NCBI GenBank assembly: GCA_964646525.1
Contig: CAZYER010000012.1
Location: 1 to 39,915 of the forward strand
Origin: GCA-002282575 sp964646525
GTDB lineage: Bacteria > Pseudomonadota > Gammaproteobacteria > Thiomicrospirales > Thiomicrospiraceae
Length of the DNA: 39,915 nt
Reading direction: 5' to 3'
Part shown: piece after piece, positions 15,056 to 23,830 of the stretch
Layout: each line of letters opens with the position of its first letter
How positions within the stretch are numbered: the first letter of the stretch is position 1
Notes under the pieces: generated by a model
Databases searched by the model: none
What the model was told of the DNA's origin: nothing
The model's input: only the letters and a program-made list of their open reading frames with translations
Made by a program: the position numbers and the translations under genes

Positions 15056-16411
15056 ATGGATAAATTTGATGTCATCGTCGTCGGTGGTGGTTCGGGTGGT
15101 CTGTCCGTAGCCGAGCGCGCGGCAGAGTACGGCGCTAAGGTGCTGTTAATCGAGCGTGATCGTATTGGCGGCGCTTGCGTCAACCGTGGTTGTGTGCCGA
15201 AAAAAGTGTGGTGGTATGCGGCAGGTCATGCAGCGGCGCTTAAAGATGCAAAGGGTTGGGGCTTTTCGCCAACCGCTGGTGAAGATTTCGATTTTACCTT
15301 TAATTATGCTGATTTTGCTCAACGTCGTCTGAATTACACTACTGGCATTGGTGACTGGTACGGTGGCTACTTAGAAGGCAAAGGCATCACGCGTGTCGTT
15401 GGTGATGCGGTCATGGCCAGCCCGAATAGCGTTAAAGTTGGTGATGTCGAATACACAGGCGAGCGCATTGTGCTTTCGCCAGGTAGTGTGCCGATTGTGC
15501 CACCAGTGGCAGGCGCTCAGTTCGGCGGTACTTCCGACGACGTGTTCAAATGGGAAGCCATGCCCAAATCTGTGATTCTCATCGGTAGTGGTTATATTGG
15601 TGTTGAATTGGCCAGCGCCATGAAGGCTTTCGGGGTCGAAATTACCTTGGTCGATATGGTCGATAAGCCACTACCCGCCTTTGATGAAGACATTCGCGAT
15701 ACCTTTGTTGAGGTCTTAGAAAAAGAAGGCATTGTGTTTAAAGGCGGTGTTAAAGTCACAGCATTGAGCGAATCCAGCGACGGCGTTACAGTCACCGCTG
15801 AAGATGGTCAAAGCTGGACAGCGGAAAAAGTGATTTGGGCAGTAGGTCGTAAGCCAGCCACCGCGAGCCTAAACTTGGAAGCCGCTGGCGTAGCGACTGA
15901 GCGTGGCTTTATCACCATCGATGAATGGCAAAAAACCAGTGTTGACCACATTTTCGCAGTGGGTGATGCCACAGGTCAAATCGCGCTCACACCCGTGGCG
16001 ATTGCTGCAGGTCGTCGTTTGGCCGATCGTTTGTGGGGTAATAAACCACATCGTAAGCTCGATAACAAATACGTGGCAACGGTAGTGTTTACCCATCCGC
16101 CCTTAGCGATGATTGGCTTAACCGAAGCCGCTGCCAAAGCGCAATATGGTGAAACCAACGTGAAAGTTTACAGCAGCAAATTCACGCCGATGCGTCATTT
16201 AATGTCTGTTCACCCCATGCCTGTGCATGTGAAACTGGTCTGTGCCAACGACAATGAAGAAGTGGTCGGTGTGCATTGGTTAGGTGAAGGTGCTGATGAA
16301 GGCATTCAAGGTTTCGCTATCCCAATGGGTATGGGTGCGACCAAAGCCGACTTTGATAACACCATTGCGGTGCATCCGAGTATTGCGGAAGAAATCGTCA
16401 CCCTACGCTAA
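15056..16411 (+). CDS. gor: Glutathione-disulfide reductase
   Basis: FAD- and NADPH-dependent enzyme that reduces oxidised glutathione, 451 residues (E. coli Gor 450). It shows the N-terminal FAD loop GGGSGG, the redox disulfide C41/C46 in GGACVNRGCVPKK, the NADPH-binding loop GSGYIGVELA, the second FAD motif HIFAVGDATGQIALTPVA, and the C-terminal catalytic base region VHPSIAEEIVTLR with the active His. The spelling CVNRGCVPKKVWWYAA is typical of the glutathione reductase branch rather than trypanothione or mercuric reductases. The partner upstream is the glutathione-using peroxiredoxin. A strong terminator ends the unit at 16556-16577. Confidence 0.97.
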   Translation: MDKFDVIVVGGGSGGLSVAERAAEYGAKVLLIERDRIGGACVNRGCVPKKVWWYAAGHAAALKDAKGWGFSPTAGEDFDFTFNYADFAQRRLNYTTGIGDWYGGYLEGKGITRVVGDAVMASPNSVKVGDVEYTGERIVLSPGSVPIVPPVAGAQFGGTSDDVFKWEAMPKSVILIGSGYIGVELASAMKAFGVEITLVDMVDKPLPAFDEDIRDTFVEVLEKEGIVFKGGVKVTALSESSDGVTVTAEDGQSWTAEKVIWAVGRKPATASLNLEAAGVATERGFITIDEWQKTSVDHIFAVGDATGQIALTPVAIAAGRRLADRLWGNKPHRKLDNKYVATVVFTHPPLAMIGLTEAAAKAQYGETNVKVYSSKFTPMRHLMSVHPMPVHVKLVCANDNEEVVGVHWLGEGADEGIQGFAIPMGMGATKADFDNTIAVHPSIAEEIVTLR

Positions 16412-16416
16412 ACTGG

Positions 16417-16551
16417 CTGCGCTGGCATCTAGCTTCGTTGCTTCAGTGCTCGAACAGCGTCATGTACTTTTTGTACACTCCTTGTTCTGTGCGCTTTGCG
16501 CCTCGCTATTTTGCCCGCTCGCTCAGTTTAGAAGCGCCTGCGCTGGCATCT
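16417..16551. repeat. Structured intergenic element flanked by a 14-bp direct repeat
   Basis: Between gor and its terminator lies about 135 bases bounded by two copies of CTGCGCTGGCATCT (16417-16430 and 16538-16551). Inside are nested inverted repeats: GAACA with TGTTC around TGTAC-TTTTT-GTACA, then GCGC-TTT-GCGC, then a GC-rich gcccgctcgctcag stretch. The density of structure and the flanking direct repeats look like a dispersed intergenic element (REP/MITE-like). Only one copy is in this window, so repetition in the genome is inference. No coding frame of substance fits it. Confidence 0.5.
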
Positions 16552-16555
16552 CATC

Positions 16556-16577
16556 AAACCACCTTCGGTGGTTTTTT
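16556..16577 (+). terminator. Rho-independent terminator after gor
   Basis: Perfect 8-bp stem AAACCACC / GGTGGTTT with a 3-base loop (ttc), running straight into six T. This is a textbook intrinsic terminator for plus-strand transcription and separates gor from the RND pump genes. Confidence 0.88.
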
Positions 16578-16682
16578 GCTTTCTAATACAGCAATCAGTG
16601 CGTTTATTTTAGCACTTAGGGTATGATAATGAGCCTTGAAGTTTGGTTATTGGGGTTAATGAGCGTGAAAAGGCAAAGACAG

Positions 16683-17672
16683 ATGACACGATTAGGTATG
16701 TTATTGTTAAGTATCATCACATTTTCGGTCAATGCAGCTTCTTTGGGGCTAAAACCCTTATCGGAAGTCTTAATTTATCCCCAATTCGAATTACCTGCTC
16801 AGGTTATTAGTCAAAATGAGAGTCAACTCAGTGCGGAAATCAACGCCAAAATTGAACGGGTGTTGGTTCGCCCTGGCGATAGTGTTAAGTCGGGGCAATT
16901 GTTGGTTGAACTAGACTGTCGTGATTATCGACTTGAGTTAGACCGTGCGCAAGCGGCCATTAAAGAACATAAAGCCCAGCTTGCTTACAGCGAAGCACAA
17001 CGTAAACGCTTTGGTCAACTCAAAGCCCAATCGCTTGCGTCGGCCAGTCAGTTGGAAGAAGCGAATGCGGATGTTGAACGTCGTTTAGCCATGCTGGCTG
17101 GATTAACCGCCCAACAAAAACAAGCGCAACAGCAAGTGGAGCGTTGTCAGATTAAGTCACCTTATCAAGGCGTGGTAAAAGCACAGCTGATGGGTATTGG
17201 TTCGCTGGCGAGCGTGGGTACGCCGTTGCTCAACTTAGTACAAACCGAAGGTGCTGAGATACAAGTAGCGGTTCCTTTATCTTTGGTAGGTAATTTGCAA
17301 CGCACACCCGCACGTTTTAAAGCGAATGTGATTGATGAAATTAGCGTTAAGCTACTGCGTATCAGCAGTGCGATTGAGCCTCAAACACGCAGTGTTAACG
17401 CTTGGTATCAAACGAGTGTGCCCTTACGTATTGGCTTGGCAGGGCAGTTGCTCATTCAAGATACAACCCCGCATTTGCCTGCCCATTTATTGGTCAAACG
17501 TGGCGAGCAATATGGCTTTTTTACCCGCAGTGAGGCACAGGCAAAATTTATTGCTTTGCCGATGGCGCAAGAAGGGCGAGCCAATCCGTTGCCGCCCAGT
17601 TTGCACAATGCAAAATTGGTGGTGATTACTGAAGGCTTTCAGCGCTTAACTGATGGAGAAGCGCTACCATGA
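16683..17672 (+). CDS. RND efflux periplasmic adaptor (membrane fusion protein)
   Basis: HlyD/AcrA-type adaptor that links an inner-membrane RND pump to an outer-membrane channel. From the chosen Met it has 329 residues and a clean signal peptide (MTRLGMLLLSIITFSVNA, cut before ASLG). Next come a lipoyl/barrel-sandwich half (ISQNESQLSAEINAKIERVLVRPGD), a long coiled-coil hairpin (about 75-145, rich in Gln, Ala and Glu) and the returning lipoyl half (CQIKSPYQGVV). The C-terminal beta-barrel is short compared with AcrA. The frame is open upstream to 16623, and Met codons at 16629 and 16659 are alternatives; 16629 has the better AGGG ribosome site but gives a less regular signal peptide. It overlaps the pump gene by four bases (ATGA). 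Confidence 0.88.
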   Translation: MTRLGMLLLSIITFSVNAASLGLKPLSEVLIYPQFELPAQVISQNESQLSAEINAKIERVLVRPGDSVKSGQLLVELDCRDYRLELDRAQAAIKEHKAQLAYSEAQRKRFGQLKAQSLASASQLEEANADVERRLAMLAGLTAQQKQAQQQVERCQIKSPYQGVVKAQLMGIGSLASVGTPLLNLVQTEGAEIQVAVPLSLVGNLQRTPARFKANVIDEISVKLLRISSAIEPQTRSVNAWYQTSVPLRIGLAGQLLIQDTTPHLPAHLLVKRGEQYGFFTRSEAQAKFIALPMAQEGRANPLPPSLHNAKLVVITEGFQRLTDGEALP

Positions 17673-20509
17673 TGTTACGTGCCTTAATGGGCAACAGTGT
17701 GTTAGCCAATTTGGTGTTTGTGCTGGTGNNNNNNNNNNNNNNNNNNNNNNNNNNNNNNNNNNNNNNNNNNNNNNNNNNNNNNNNNNNNNNNNNNNNNNNN
17801 NNNNNNNNNNNNNNNNNNNNNNNNNNNNTGATTTTAGAAATCACCAGTGCCAACGCCTTTCCCACTGCGACGATTGTGTTGAAAGGGCAGGCCAATGATG
17901 AATTATTGCGTGCTACGGGCTATACGCTGCGTAAAGAATTAGAGCGCTTATCGGGTGTGGATCGGGTAGATACCATTGGCTTAGATGATCCCGAATTACA
18001 AGTCGCACTCGATATGGGAGCGCTTGCTAACCATCAGTTAACGGTGGGGAGTGTTGCCAATGCCATTAGTGCGCAGTGGCAAGATGTGGCGGCGGGCAAG
18101 CTGCTCATTGGCGGTCAGCAGTGGTTATTGCGCCATATTGGTCAAAGTGTCGAGCCTGAAGCCTTAAGCCGCCTCATCATTAGCCGAGATCAGGGTGAAC
18201 TACGTTTGGGCGACATCGCTCAAGTCTATCGCAGTCGTAAAGATGCGGGTCAGCTGGTCAGTTTTAATGGTGATCCTGCGATTATGATGGCGGTGATGAA
18301 AAAAGATGCCGCGAACACCTTGCAACTGGTTGAGCGTTTGTCGACCTTTTTAGCTGATTTTAATGCGCAACAACAATCGACTGGATTAACCGCGGTATTG
18401 GCTGATGATCAAACGCTGGCGACGCGCAGCGCCATTAACACCATGGAAAGTAATGCGTTACAAGGGTTGATTCTGGTGCTGTTAGTGGCCTGGTTGTTTT
18501 TAGGTTGGCGTGTGGGTGTGTTGGTCGCTTTGGGTATTCCTTTTTCGTTGGCTGGCGCATTTATTGTGCTTTATGTCTCGGGTGAAACCCTTAATTTAAC
18601 CGTGTTATTGGGCGTGATTATTGCCTTAGGTATGTTGGTTGACGATGCTGTGGTGGTGGTCGAGGCGATGACGTGGCGCATACGTCAAGGGATGTCGAGT
18701 TTGGAAGCGGCACAAGTGGCCATTGCCGAAGTCGGTTGGCCAGTGTTAGCGGCTGTGTTAACGACCGTAGCGGCGTTTTTGCCTTTAATGTTATTGCCCG
18801 GTATTTTGGGTGACTTTATGCGTGTGGTGCCTTTAGTGGTGACCATTGCGTTATTGGTGAGCTTGATTGAAGCCTTCTGGATGATGCCTGTGCATACCCA
18901 TTTGCTCTATCAGCACCGACAAGAGGCTAGGCCTTCAGTTTCTGAACAACGCCGAGCGCATTATTTACTCAAATTACAAAACGGCTATGGTCGATTATTG
19001 GTGAAGAGTTTTCGTCATCCCTTACTAACACTCGGATTGTTAGGTTTTTCGTTTGTATCCGCAGTTTGGTTAGTGGTATCGGAACGTATCACGACGAACT
19101 TTTTCGCTACCGATCCGGTACAGGCTTTTTATGTCAATGTGGAAATGCCTGCCGGTACACCTTTAGCGCAAACGCTCAGTACCACGCTGGTGGTTGAGCA
19201 ATTGACGCGTCGCTGGTTACATGAAGGTGAAACTCGAGCGATTGTCAGTTACGCAGGGCAAATGTTCACTGAAACAGAACCGCGCTTGGGCGATGTTTAC
19301 GGTCAAATTTTCGTCAGCTTAAGTGAGCCGAATGAACAGCGTCGGAGTGTGGATGCTATTTTAGCTGAACTCAATGATGCGCTCGTTGATGCACCTAAAA
19401 TGGCCAAAGTGAGCTTATTACGCTTAAGCAATGGTCCTCCTTCCTCTAAGCCAGTTAGCATCAAGGTTCGTGGTGATGATTATGGGCAAATTCGCGCTGC
19501 CAGCCAAGCGTTAATGCAGTTAATGCAAGGCATTAATGGGGTGATGAATATCAGTGATGATGCAGCGCTGGGTTCTCAACAGCTGATTACGCACTTGAAT
19601 GTCGATGCCATTGAAAAATCGGGTTTGAGTGTGGCCGAAGTGGTGCGCAGTTTACGCATTCTCTCAGATGGCGAAATTTTAGCGCAGTTGACCGATCAAG
19701 GTCAGAAAGTCGAGTTGCGTTTGCGCAGTCAAAGTCAGCAAGTTGCTGATTTAATGACATGGCAAGCGATTCCTTTATCAACTCCATCGGGAAAGACAGT
19801 GCCGTTAGGGGCTTTGGTGGATACTGAGATTCGGGCGGGATTTGCCAGTTTGCGCCATCATAACTATCGTCGTGCCATTACAGTCGAGGCGGATTTAGAT
19901 AAGACCGTGATAGATACTTTACAAGCAAATCGTCGGATTCAGCAGGCTTGGCTTGAGGTTGCGGCTGATTATCCAGAAATTAGCCTCGATTTTTCGGGAG
20001 AACTGGATGACTTGAATGAGTCGCTGGACAGTATGGTGATGCTGTTTGTTATGGGTATTGGTTTAATGTACCTGATTTTGGGGGCTCAGTTTAAGAGTTA
20101 CTGGCAGCCTTTGCTTATTCTGGTTTCTGTGCCTATGGCCTTTACGGGCGTTGCCTATGGCTTGTGGCTAAATGATATCGCGCTGAGTTTATACACCTTA
20201 TATGGCGTGATTGCTTTGTCGGGTATTGCCGTCAATGCTGCCATCGTGCTGATTGCTGCTGCCAATGATCGACGCCGCATGGGCATGAGTGTGTTGCACG
20301 CCAGTGTCTACGCTGCGCGTCGTCGCTTAGTGCCCATTTTGATTACCTCTACCACCACCATTGCGGGTCTGATTGGTTTGGCATTGGGTGTGGGCGGGTT
20401 TTCGCTTATTTTTGGTCCAGTCGCTACCGCCATTGTCTGGGGCATTGTCGTTTCGACCGCGCTCACGCTGTTTACATTGCCTTTACTCTATCGACTTACC
20501 AGTCGCTAA
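17669..20509 (+). CDS. RND efflux pump inner-membrane permease (interrupted by assembly gap)
   Basis: Proton-driven RND exporter. The N-terminus (first membrane helix) is visible for 20 residues, then 100 N follow, then the frame resumes near the porter-domain segment ILEITSANAFPTATIVLKG. Downstream, the repeated porter domains and membrane helices are complete to a proper stop. The TM4 proton-relay pair is present (GMLVDDAVVVVEA). The TM10 equivalent reads GIAVNAAIVLIAA, lacking the Lys of AcrB as in many non-AcrB RND branches. In AcrB about 100 residues separate the corresponding points, so the true gap is probably near 300 bases rather than 100. The frame is open across the N run, but that cannot be trusted. 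No outer-membrane TolC-type gene is in the window. Substrate unknown. Confidence 0.9.
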   Translation: MMLRALMGNSVLANLVFVLVXXXXXXXXXXXXXXXXXXXXXXXXXXXXXXXXXXILEITSANAFPTATIVLKGQANDELLRATGYTLRKELERLSGVDRVDTIGLDDPELQVALDMGALANHQLTVGSVANAISAQWQDVAAGKLLIGGQQWLLRHIGQSVEPEALSRLIISRDQGELRLGDIAQVYRSRKDAGQLVSFNGDPAIMMAVMKKDAANTLQLVERLSTFLADFNAQQQSTGLTAVLADDQTLATRSAINTMESNALQGLILVLLVAWLFLGWRVGVLVALGIPFSLAGAFIVLYVSGETLNLTVLLGVIIALGMLVDDAVVVVEAMTWRIRQGMSSLEAAQVAIAEVGWPVLAAVLTTVAAFLPLMLLPGILGDFMRVVPLVVTIALLVSLIEAFWMMPVHTHLLYQHRQEARPSVSEQRRAHYLLKLQNGYGRLLVKSFRHPLLTLGLLGFSFVSAVWLVVSERITTNFFATDPVQAFYVNVEMPAGTPLAQTLSTTLVVEQLTRRWLHEGETRAIVSYAGQMFTETEPRLGDVYGQIFVSLSEPNEQRRSVDAILAELNDALVDAPKMAKVSLLRLSNGPPSSKPVSIKVRGDDYGQIRAASQALMQLMQGINGVMNISDDAALGSQQLITHLNVDAIEKSGLSVAEVVRSLRILSDGEILAQLTDQGQKVELRLRSQSQQVADLMTWQAIPLSTPSGKTVPLGALVDTEIRAGFASLRHHNYRRAITVEADLDKTVIDTLQANRRIQQAWLEVAADYPEISLDFSGELDDLNESLDSMVMLFVMGIGLMYLILGAQFKSYWQPLLILVSVPMAFTGVAYGLWLNDIALSLYTLYGVIALSGIAVNAAIVLIAAANDRRRMGMSVLHASVYAARRRLVPILITSTTTIAGLIGLALGVGGFSLIFGPVATAIVWGIVVSTALTLFTLPLLYRLTSR
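17729..17828. other. Assembly gap of 100 N
   Basis: Exactly 100 N, the conventional filler for a gap of unknown size, inside the RND permease gene. Everything to its left and right is joined only by scaffolding evidence. See the permease entry for why the real length is likely larger. Confidence 0.99.
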
Positions 20510-20523
20510 GGGTGAAGTTTATG

Positions 20524-21411
20524 CTATGTTGGTTTTTCTAAATTAAACCGATTATGCGCCCACAAATACTGTGCTGGCGCCTTGGCAATATCGGCTTCCA
20601 ACAACTGCATCAGGCGAGTGAGCGCTGCCGTGTCATCGTCACCAGGAAAGTCGGTTAGGGGAGGTAATATCTCTATTTCAAAGCGACCTGCTGAATTCAG
20701 CCGGCAAAATAAGGGAATGAGCTGTGCGTTAGTCAGGCGAGCAATACGCGCAATTGAAGGGTGGGTTAGGGTGTCGTGTCCAAAAAAAGGCACGACAATG
20801 CCATCACCACGATTGCGTTGGTCTGGCGATAACCACACCAATTGACCTTGGTGCAAGCTGGATAAAATGACTTTAATTTGACGGTTAGAGATAGCTCCAG
20901 CAGTATGGCGTGAGCGATTTCGTGCCATGAACCATTCCAGTAAGGGGTTTTCATGTGGTCGATAGACGGGATGAATGGGCGCGAGTTGACCAGCCAGTAA
21001 CCCCATCGCTTCCATGTGGACGGTGTGAAAAACACACACAATTGTCCCTTTTTGGTTGGCTGTGGCTTGTTGGAGGTGTTGCGCTCCCGTCACATCACAG
21101 CGTTGACTCAGGGCGCTAGCTTGCCCGAACCACACCACCAGCATTTCCATTAAGCCCATGCCGAGTTGAGCAAAATGTTCTTTAACTAATGCCCTTTGTT
21201 CGTTTTCTGAATGTTGTGGAAAGCAGAGGGCGATATTACATTCAGTGTAGTATCGTCTGGTGTGGGCTAGTTTGAAAAACAGCCATCCTAAGCCGCGCCC
21301 CAAGCGCCATAACCAGGCTAAGGGCAGTTGTGCAATCAACCAAGCCAAGGCTAAACCTAACCATAACAACCAATAACGCGGGTGCCATAAAGCCAAAGGC
21401 GCGAGTGTCAT
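20524..21411 (-). CDS. LpxL/HtrB-family lysophospholipid acyltransferase
   Basis: Inner-membrane acyltransferase (295 residues; E. coli LpxL 306) that adds a secondary acyl chain to lipid A precursors or a related lipid. It has an N-terminal membrane anchor (about 10-36, Leu/Trp-rich) and the family's HX4(D/E) catalytic motif as H129-TVHM-E134, in place of the HX4D/HX4E of LpxL/LpxM. LSPDQRNRGDGIVVPFFG is the typical downstream block. Which chain position it uses cannot be told from sequence. It begins ten bases after msbA and is the last gene of that operon. Coupling a late acyltransferase to the lipid A flippase makes biochemical sense, because MsbA prefers fully acylated lipid A. Confidence 0.92.
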   Translation of the reverse strand: MTLAPLALWHPRYWLLWLGLALAWLIAQLPLAWLWRLGRGLGWLFFKLAHTRRYYTECNIALCFPQHSENEQRALVKEHFAQLGMGLMEMLVVWFGQASALSQRCDVTGAQHLQQATANQKGTIVCVFHTVHMEAMGLLAGQLAPIHPVYRPHENPLLEWFMARNRSRHTAGAISNRQIKVILSSLHQGQLVWLSPDQRNRGDGIVVPFFGHDTLTHPSIARIARLTNAQLIPLFCRLNSAGRFEIEILPPLTDFPGDDDTAALTRLMQLLEADIAKAPAQYLWAHNRFNLEKPT

Positions 21412-21421
21412 TTCATGTTGC

Positions 21422-23164
21422 TCATTTCAGTTCGCTGTGGGCAACCAAATTGGCGTAACTGCCCCCTTGCGCTAACAGTTGATGATGGGTGCCTTGCTCA
21501 CGCAATTCGCCTTTTTCTAGCAATACAATCAGGTCGCTATGCTGCACTGTTGATAAGCGATGGGCGATGATAATAATGGTTTTTTGACCGTGCAGTTCTC
21601 GCAGCGCTTGATTAATGAGTTGTTCCGATTCAGTGTCTAGCGCGGATGTGGCTTCATCTAAAATCAGGATAGGCGCATTTTTGTAGAAGGCGCGAGCTAA
21701 GGCGAGTCGTTGACGCTGACCACCTGACAGTCGTGTGCCATCTTCACCTACTGAGGTATCTAACCCCTCGGGGAGTTGACGAATAAACTCCCAAGCATGG
21801 GCAGCACGCGCAGCAGCCTCGATAGCGGGGAGGTTGTGATTGGTCACCGCCTCACCATAAGCGATGTTGGCAGCAATGCTGTCATCGAACAGCACAATGT
21901 GTTGGCTGACTAAGGCAATTTGCTCACGCCAGTTAGCGAGTGTCAGTTGGTGAATGGGCGTATCGCCATAGACAATTTGTCCTGAGCTGGGTTCGTTAAA
22001 ACGACACAGTAAACCAATGAGCGTGCTTTTGCCGCTGCCAGATGAGCCCACTAATGCTAGTGTTTTTCCAGCTGGAATGAGCATGTCGAGGGGCTGAATG
22101 GCAGGGTTGATTTGTTCGGGATAGGTAAAGCTAAGGGCTTGTAGTTGTATATTGGCGGGAGCTGACTGGTTCAGTTTCTGTGTTCCCTCGTCTGGCTCAT
22201 CGAGTTCATCTAATAGGGCAAAAATGGTCGTGGCGGCTGCCAGTCCTTTTTGTAGGGGCTCATTAATACCCGTTAAGCGTCGGATCGGTTCAAAGAGCAT
22301 GCTCATGCCGGCAATAAAGGCAATCAGTTGACCTGGCGTGAGCAGTTCTTGCTCAGAAAGATGGGTGGCGACAAAAATAACACAAGCCACCGCCACCGCA
22401 GCAATGACTTGCACTAAAGGCACATTGGCACTGGCCACTTTTACAATGCTCATAGTTTGTTGACGCAGTTGGTCAACCGCACGATTAAAACGTGCTTGTT
22501 CATGCGCTTGACCCGCATAAATACTGATTTCTTTGCGTCCACTGAGTGCTTCATCGAGAATTTGTGTCACGCGTCCCATACTGGCTTGTACTTCGCTACT
22601 GGAAGTGCGCATCAGACCACTGGCTTTACGAATAATCCAAGAAGCAATGGGCGCAATAGCGATAATGAACAGCGTTAACTGCCAACTGGTGTAGAGTAAA
22701 AAGCCGACCAGCCCCAAAATAATCAGCGTGTCACGAATAATGACAATCCACACTTCAGAAAGAGCCGTTGCCACTTGGGTGACATCGAAAGTAACGCGAG
22801 ACAGCAGATTGCTGCTACCCATTTGTTGTTGTTTGTCGATGGGCAAGGTCATCATTTTGGCAAACATGGCACTGCGTAAGTCGGCCATGGTGCGTTGCGC
22901 CACACCTTGACTGACCACGTTGGCGACATATTCTGCCAGACCTTTCAGTACAAACACGCCGAGTAAGGCGAGCGGTACCCACAGCATCGCTTGTTTGTCT
23001 TTCGCAATCAAGCTATCGTCAACCAAAGGCTGCATCAGTGCGGGAAGCATGGGTTCTAAGGCGGCAATGACACCCATGGCAACTAAGGCAACAGCCACTA
23101 GTCGCCAATGGGGGCGCAGGTAGGTGAGCAGACGGCGATAAAGTTGGCTGCTACTCATGTTCAT
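21422..23164 (-). CDS. msbA: Lipid A export ABC transporter MsbA
   Basis: ABC half-transporter that flips lipid A-core across the inner membrane, working as a homodimer. The 580 residues match E. coli MsbA (582). Six membrane helices lie in about 1-325. The nucleotide-binding domain has Walker A GSSGSGKST (373-381), the signature LSGGQRQRLALARA, Walker B ILILDEATSALD and the switch His in IIIAHRLSTVQ. I start it at 23164: that ATG overlaps the stop codon of the phosphatase gene (ATGA), and the protein then aligns end to end with the family. The longer frame to 23203 would add 13 unrelated residues. A start two codons later (23158) is also possible. Confidence 0.93.
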   Translation of the reverse strand: MNMSSSQLYRRLLTYLRPHWRLVAVALVAMGVIAALEPMLPALMQPLVDDSLIAKDKQAMLWVPLALLGVFVLKGLAEYVANVVSQGVAQRTMADLRSAMFAKMMTLPIDKQQQMGSSNLLSRVTFDVTQVATALSEVWIVIIRDTLIILGLVGFLLYTSWQLTLFIIAIAPIASWIIRKASGLMRTSSSEVQASMGRVTQILDEALSGRKEISIYAGQAHEQARFNRAVDQLRQQTMSIVKVASANVPLVQVIAAVAVACVIFVATHLSEQELLTPGQLIAFIAGMSMLFEPIRRLTGINEPLQKGLAAATTIFALLDELDEPDEGTQKLNQSAPANIQLQALSFTYPEQINPAIQPLDMLIPAGKTLALVGSSGSGKSTLIGLLCRFNEPSSGQIVYGDTPIHQLTLANWREQIALVSQHIVLFDDSIAANIAYGEAVTNHNLPAIEAAARAAHAWEFIRQLPEGLDTSVGEDGTRLSGGQRQRLALARAFYKNAPILILDEATSALDTESEQLINQALRELHGQKTIIIIAHRLSTVQHSDLIVLLEKGELREQGTHHQLLAQGGSYANLVAHSELK

Positions 23165-23826
23165 TCGCGGTGTAGGATTTTGTCGGTAATCAGGTTGCCC
23201 CACCAGTTGCTATGAAATTGCTTTGACAGCGCATCGTAGTCGTAGACTTCATCCACCCAGTGTAAAAAGGGTAAGGGATTTTCCGTTTCGCGTTGGTAGG
23301 TTAGGTAGGCGTCGAAAAAGAAATCGATCATCCCCGTTTTGGCGAACTTAAAGTGACCATAGTACCAGTCTAGTTCTTCAATCGCATTTTCAACAGGAGT
23401 TTGTTCGATAAAAATGCGGCACAGCGTCGCCATCAGCCCCGCCCGATCAGCTCCCGATTTACAATGAAAGAGAACAGGGTATTCGACGTTTTCCAGTAAG
23501 GTTTTCGTGCTATGAATGGCTTCCTTACTGGGCAAATCGCGCGAGAGTAAACGGTGATCGATAAAATGAATGCCAAGCTGGTCACAGGCTTCTTTTTCAA
23601 ACAGCCAAAAACTCATGTCATCGTTATGACCACGCAAGTTAATGATGGTTTTAATGCCATATTCTTGTTGGTAGCGTTTAATTTGACTCGGTGATGGCTG
23701 GCTACAGCGAAAAACGCCAGGCAAAACTTGGTAAAAATTATTGTAAGCAAGGCGAATAATGCCGTGGTCAACAAAATGGAGATGCAGCCAAGAGACAAAA
23801 CGCTGCCAAGGTTGATCGATGCGCAT
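23161..23826 (-). CDS. Tyrosine/dual-specificity-type phosphatase coupled to msbA
   Basis: Cysteine-dependent phosphatase of 221 residues with the P-loop HCKSGADRAG, that is CX5R with C122 and R128. A plausible general acid, D97, lies in SRDLPS. The N-terminal part (GVFRCSQPSPSQIKRYQQEYGIKTIINLRG) is the form seen in bacterial dual-specificity and lipid-phosphate phosphatases related to PTPMT1. No signal peptide or membrane helix is clear, so it should be cytoplasmic. It sits four bases after the DUF1640-like gene and overlaps msbA by four bases. This envelope-lipid setting makes a phospholipid or lipid A-related substrate as likely as a phosphoprotein. That is inference from context; the sequence fixes only the fold and mechanism. 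Confidence 0.88.
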   Translation of the reverse strand: MRIDQPWQRFVSWLHLHFVDHGIIRLAYNNFYQVLPGVFRCSQPSPSQIKRYQQEYGIKTIINLRGHNDDMSFWLFEKEACDQLGIHFIDHRLLSRDLPSKEAIHSTKTLLENVEYPVLFHCKSGADRAGLMATLCRIFIEQTPVENAIEELDWYYGHFKFAKTGMIDFFFDAYLTYQRETENPLPFLHWVDEVYDYDALSKQFHSNWWGNLITDKILHRE

Positions 23827-23830
23827 AGGC

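Noticed and set aside
16284..16622. Open frames running from the end of gor through the intergenic repeat and terminator
   Set aside because: They overlap gor in another frame and read through the repeat and the intrinsic terminator. No start site or family similarity supports them.
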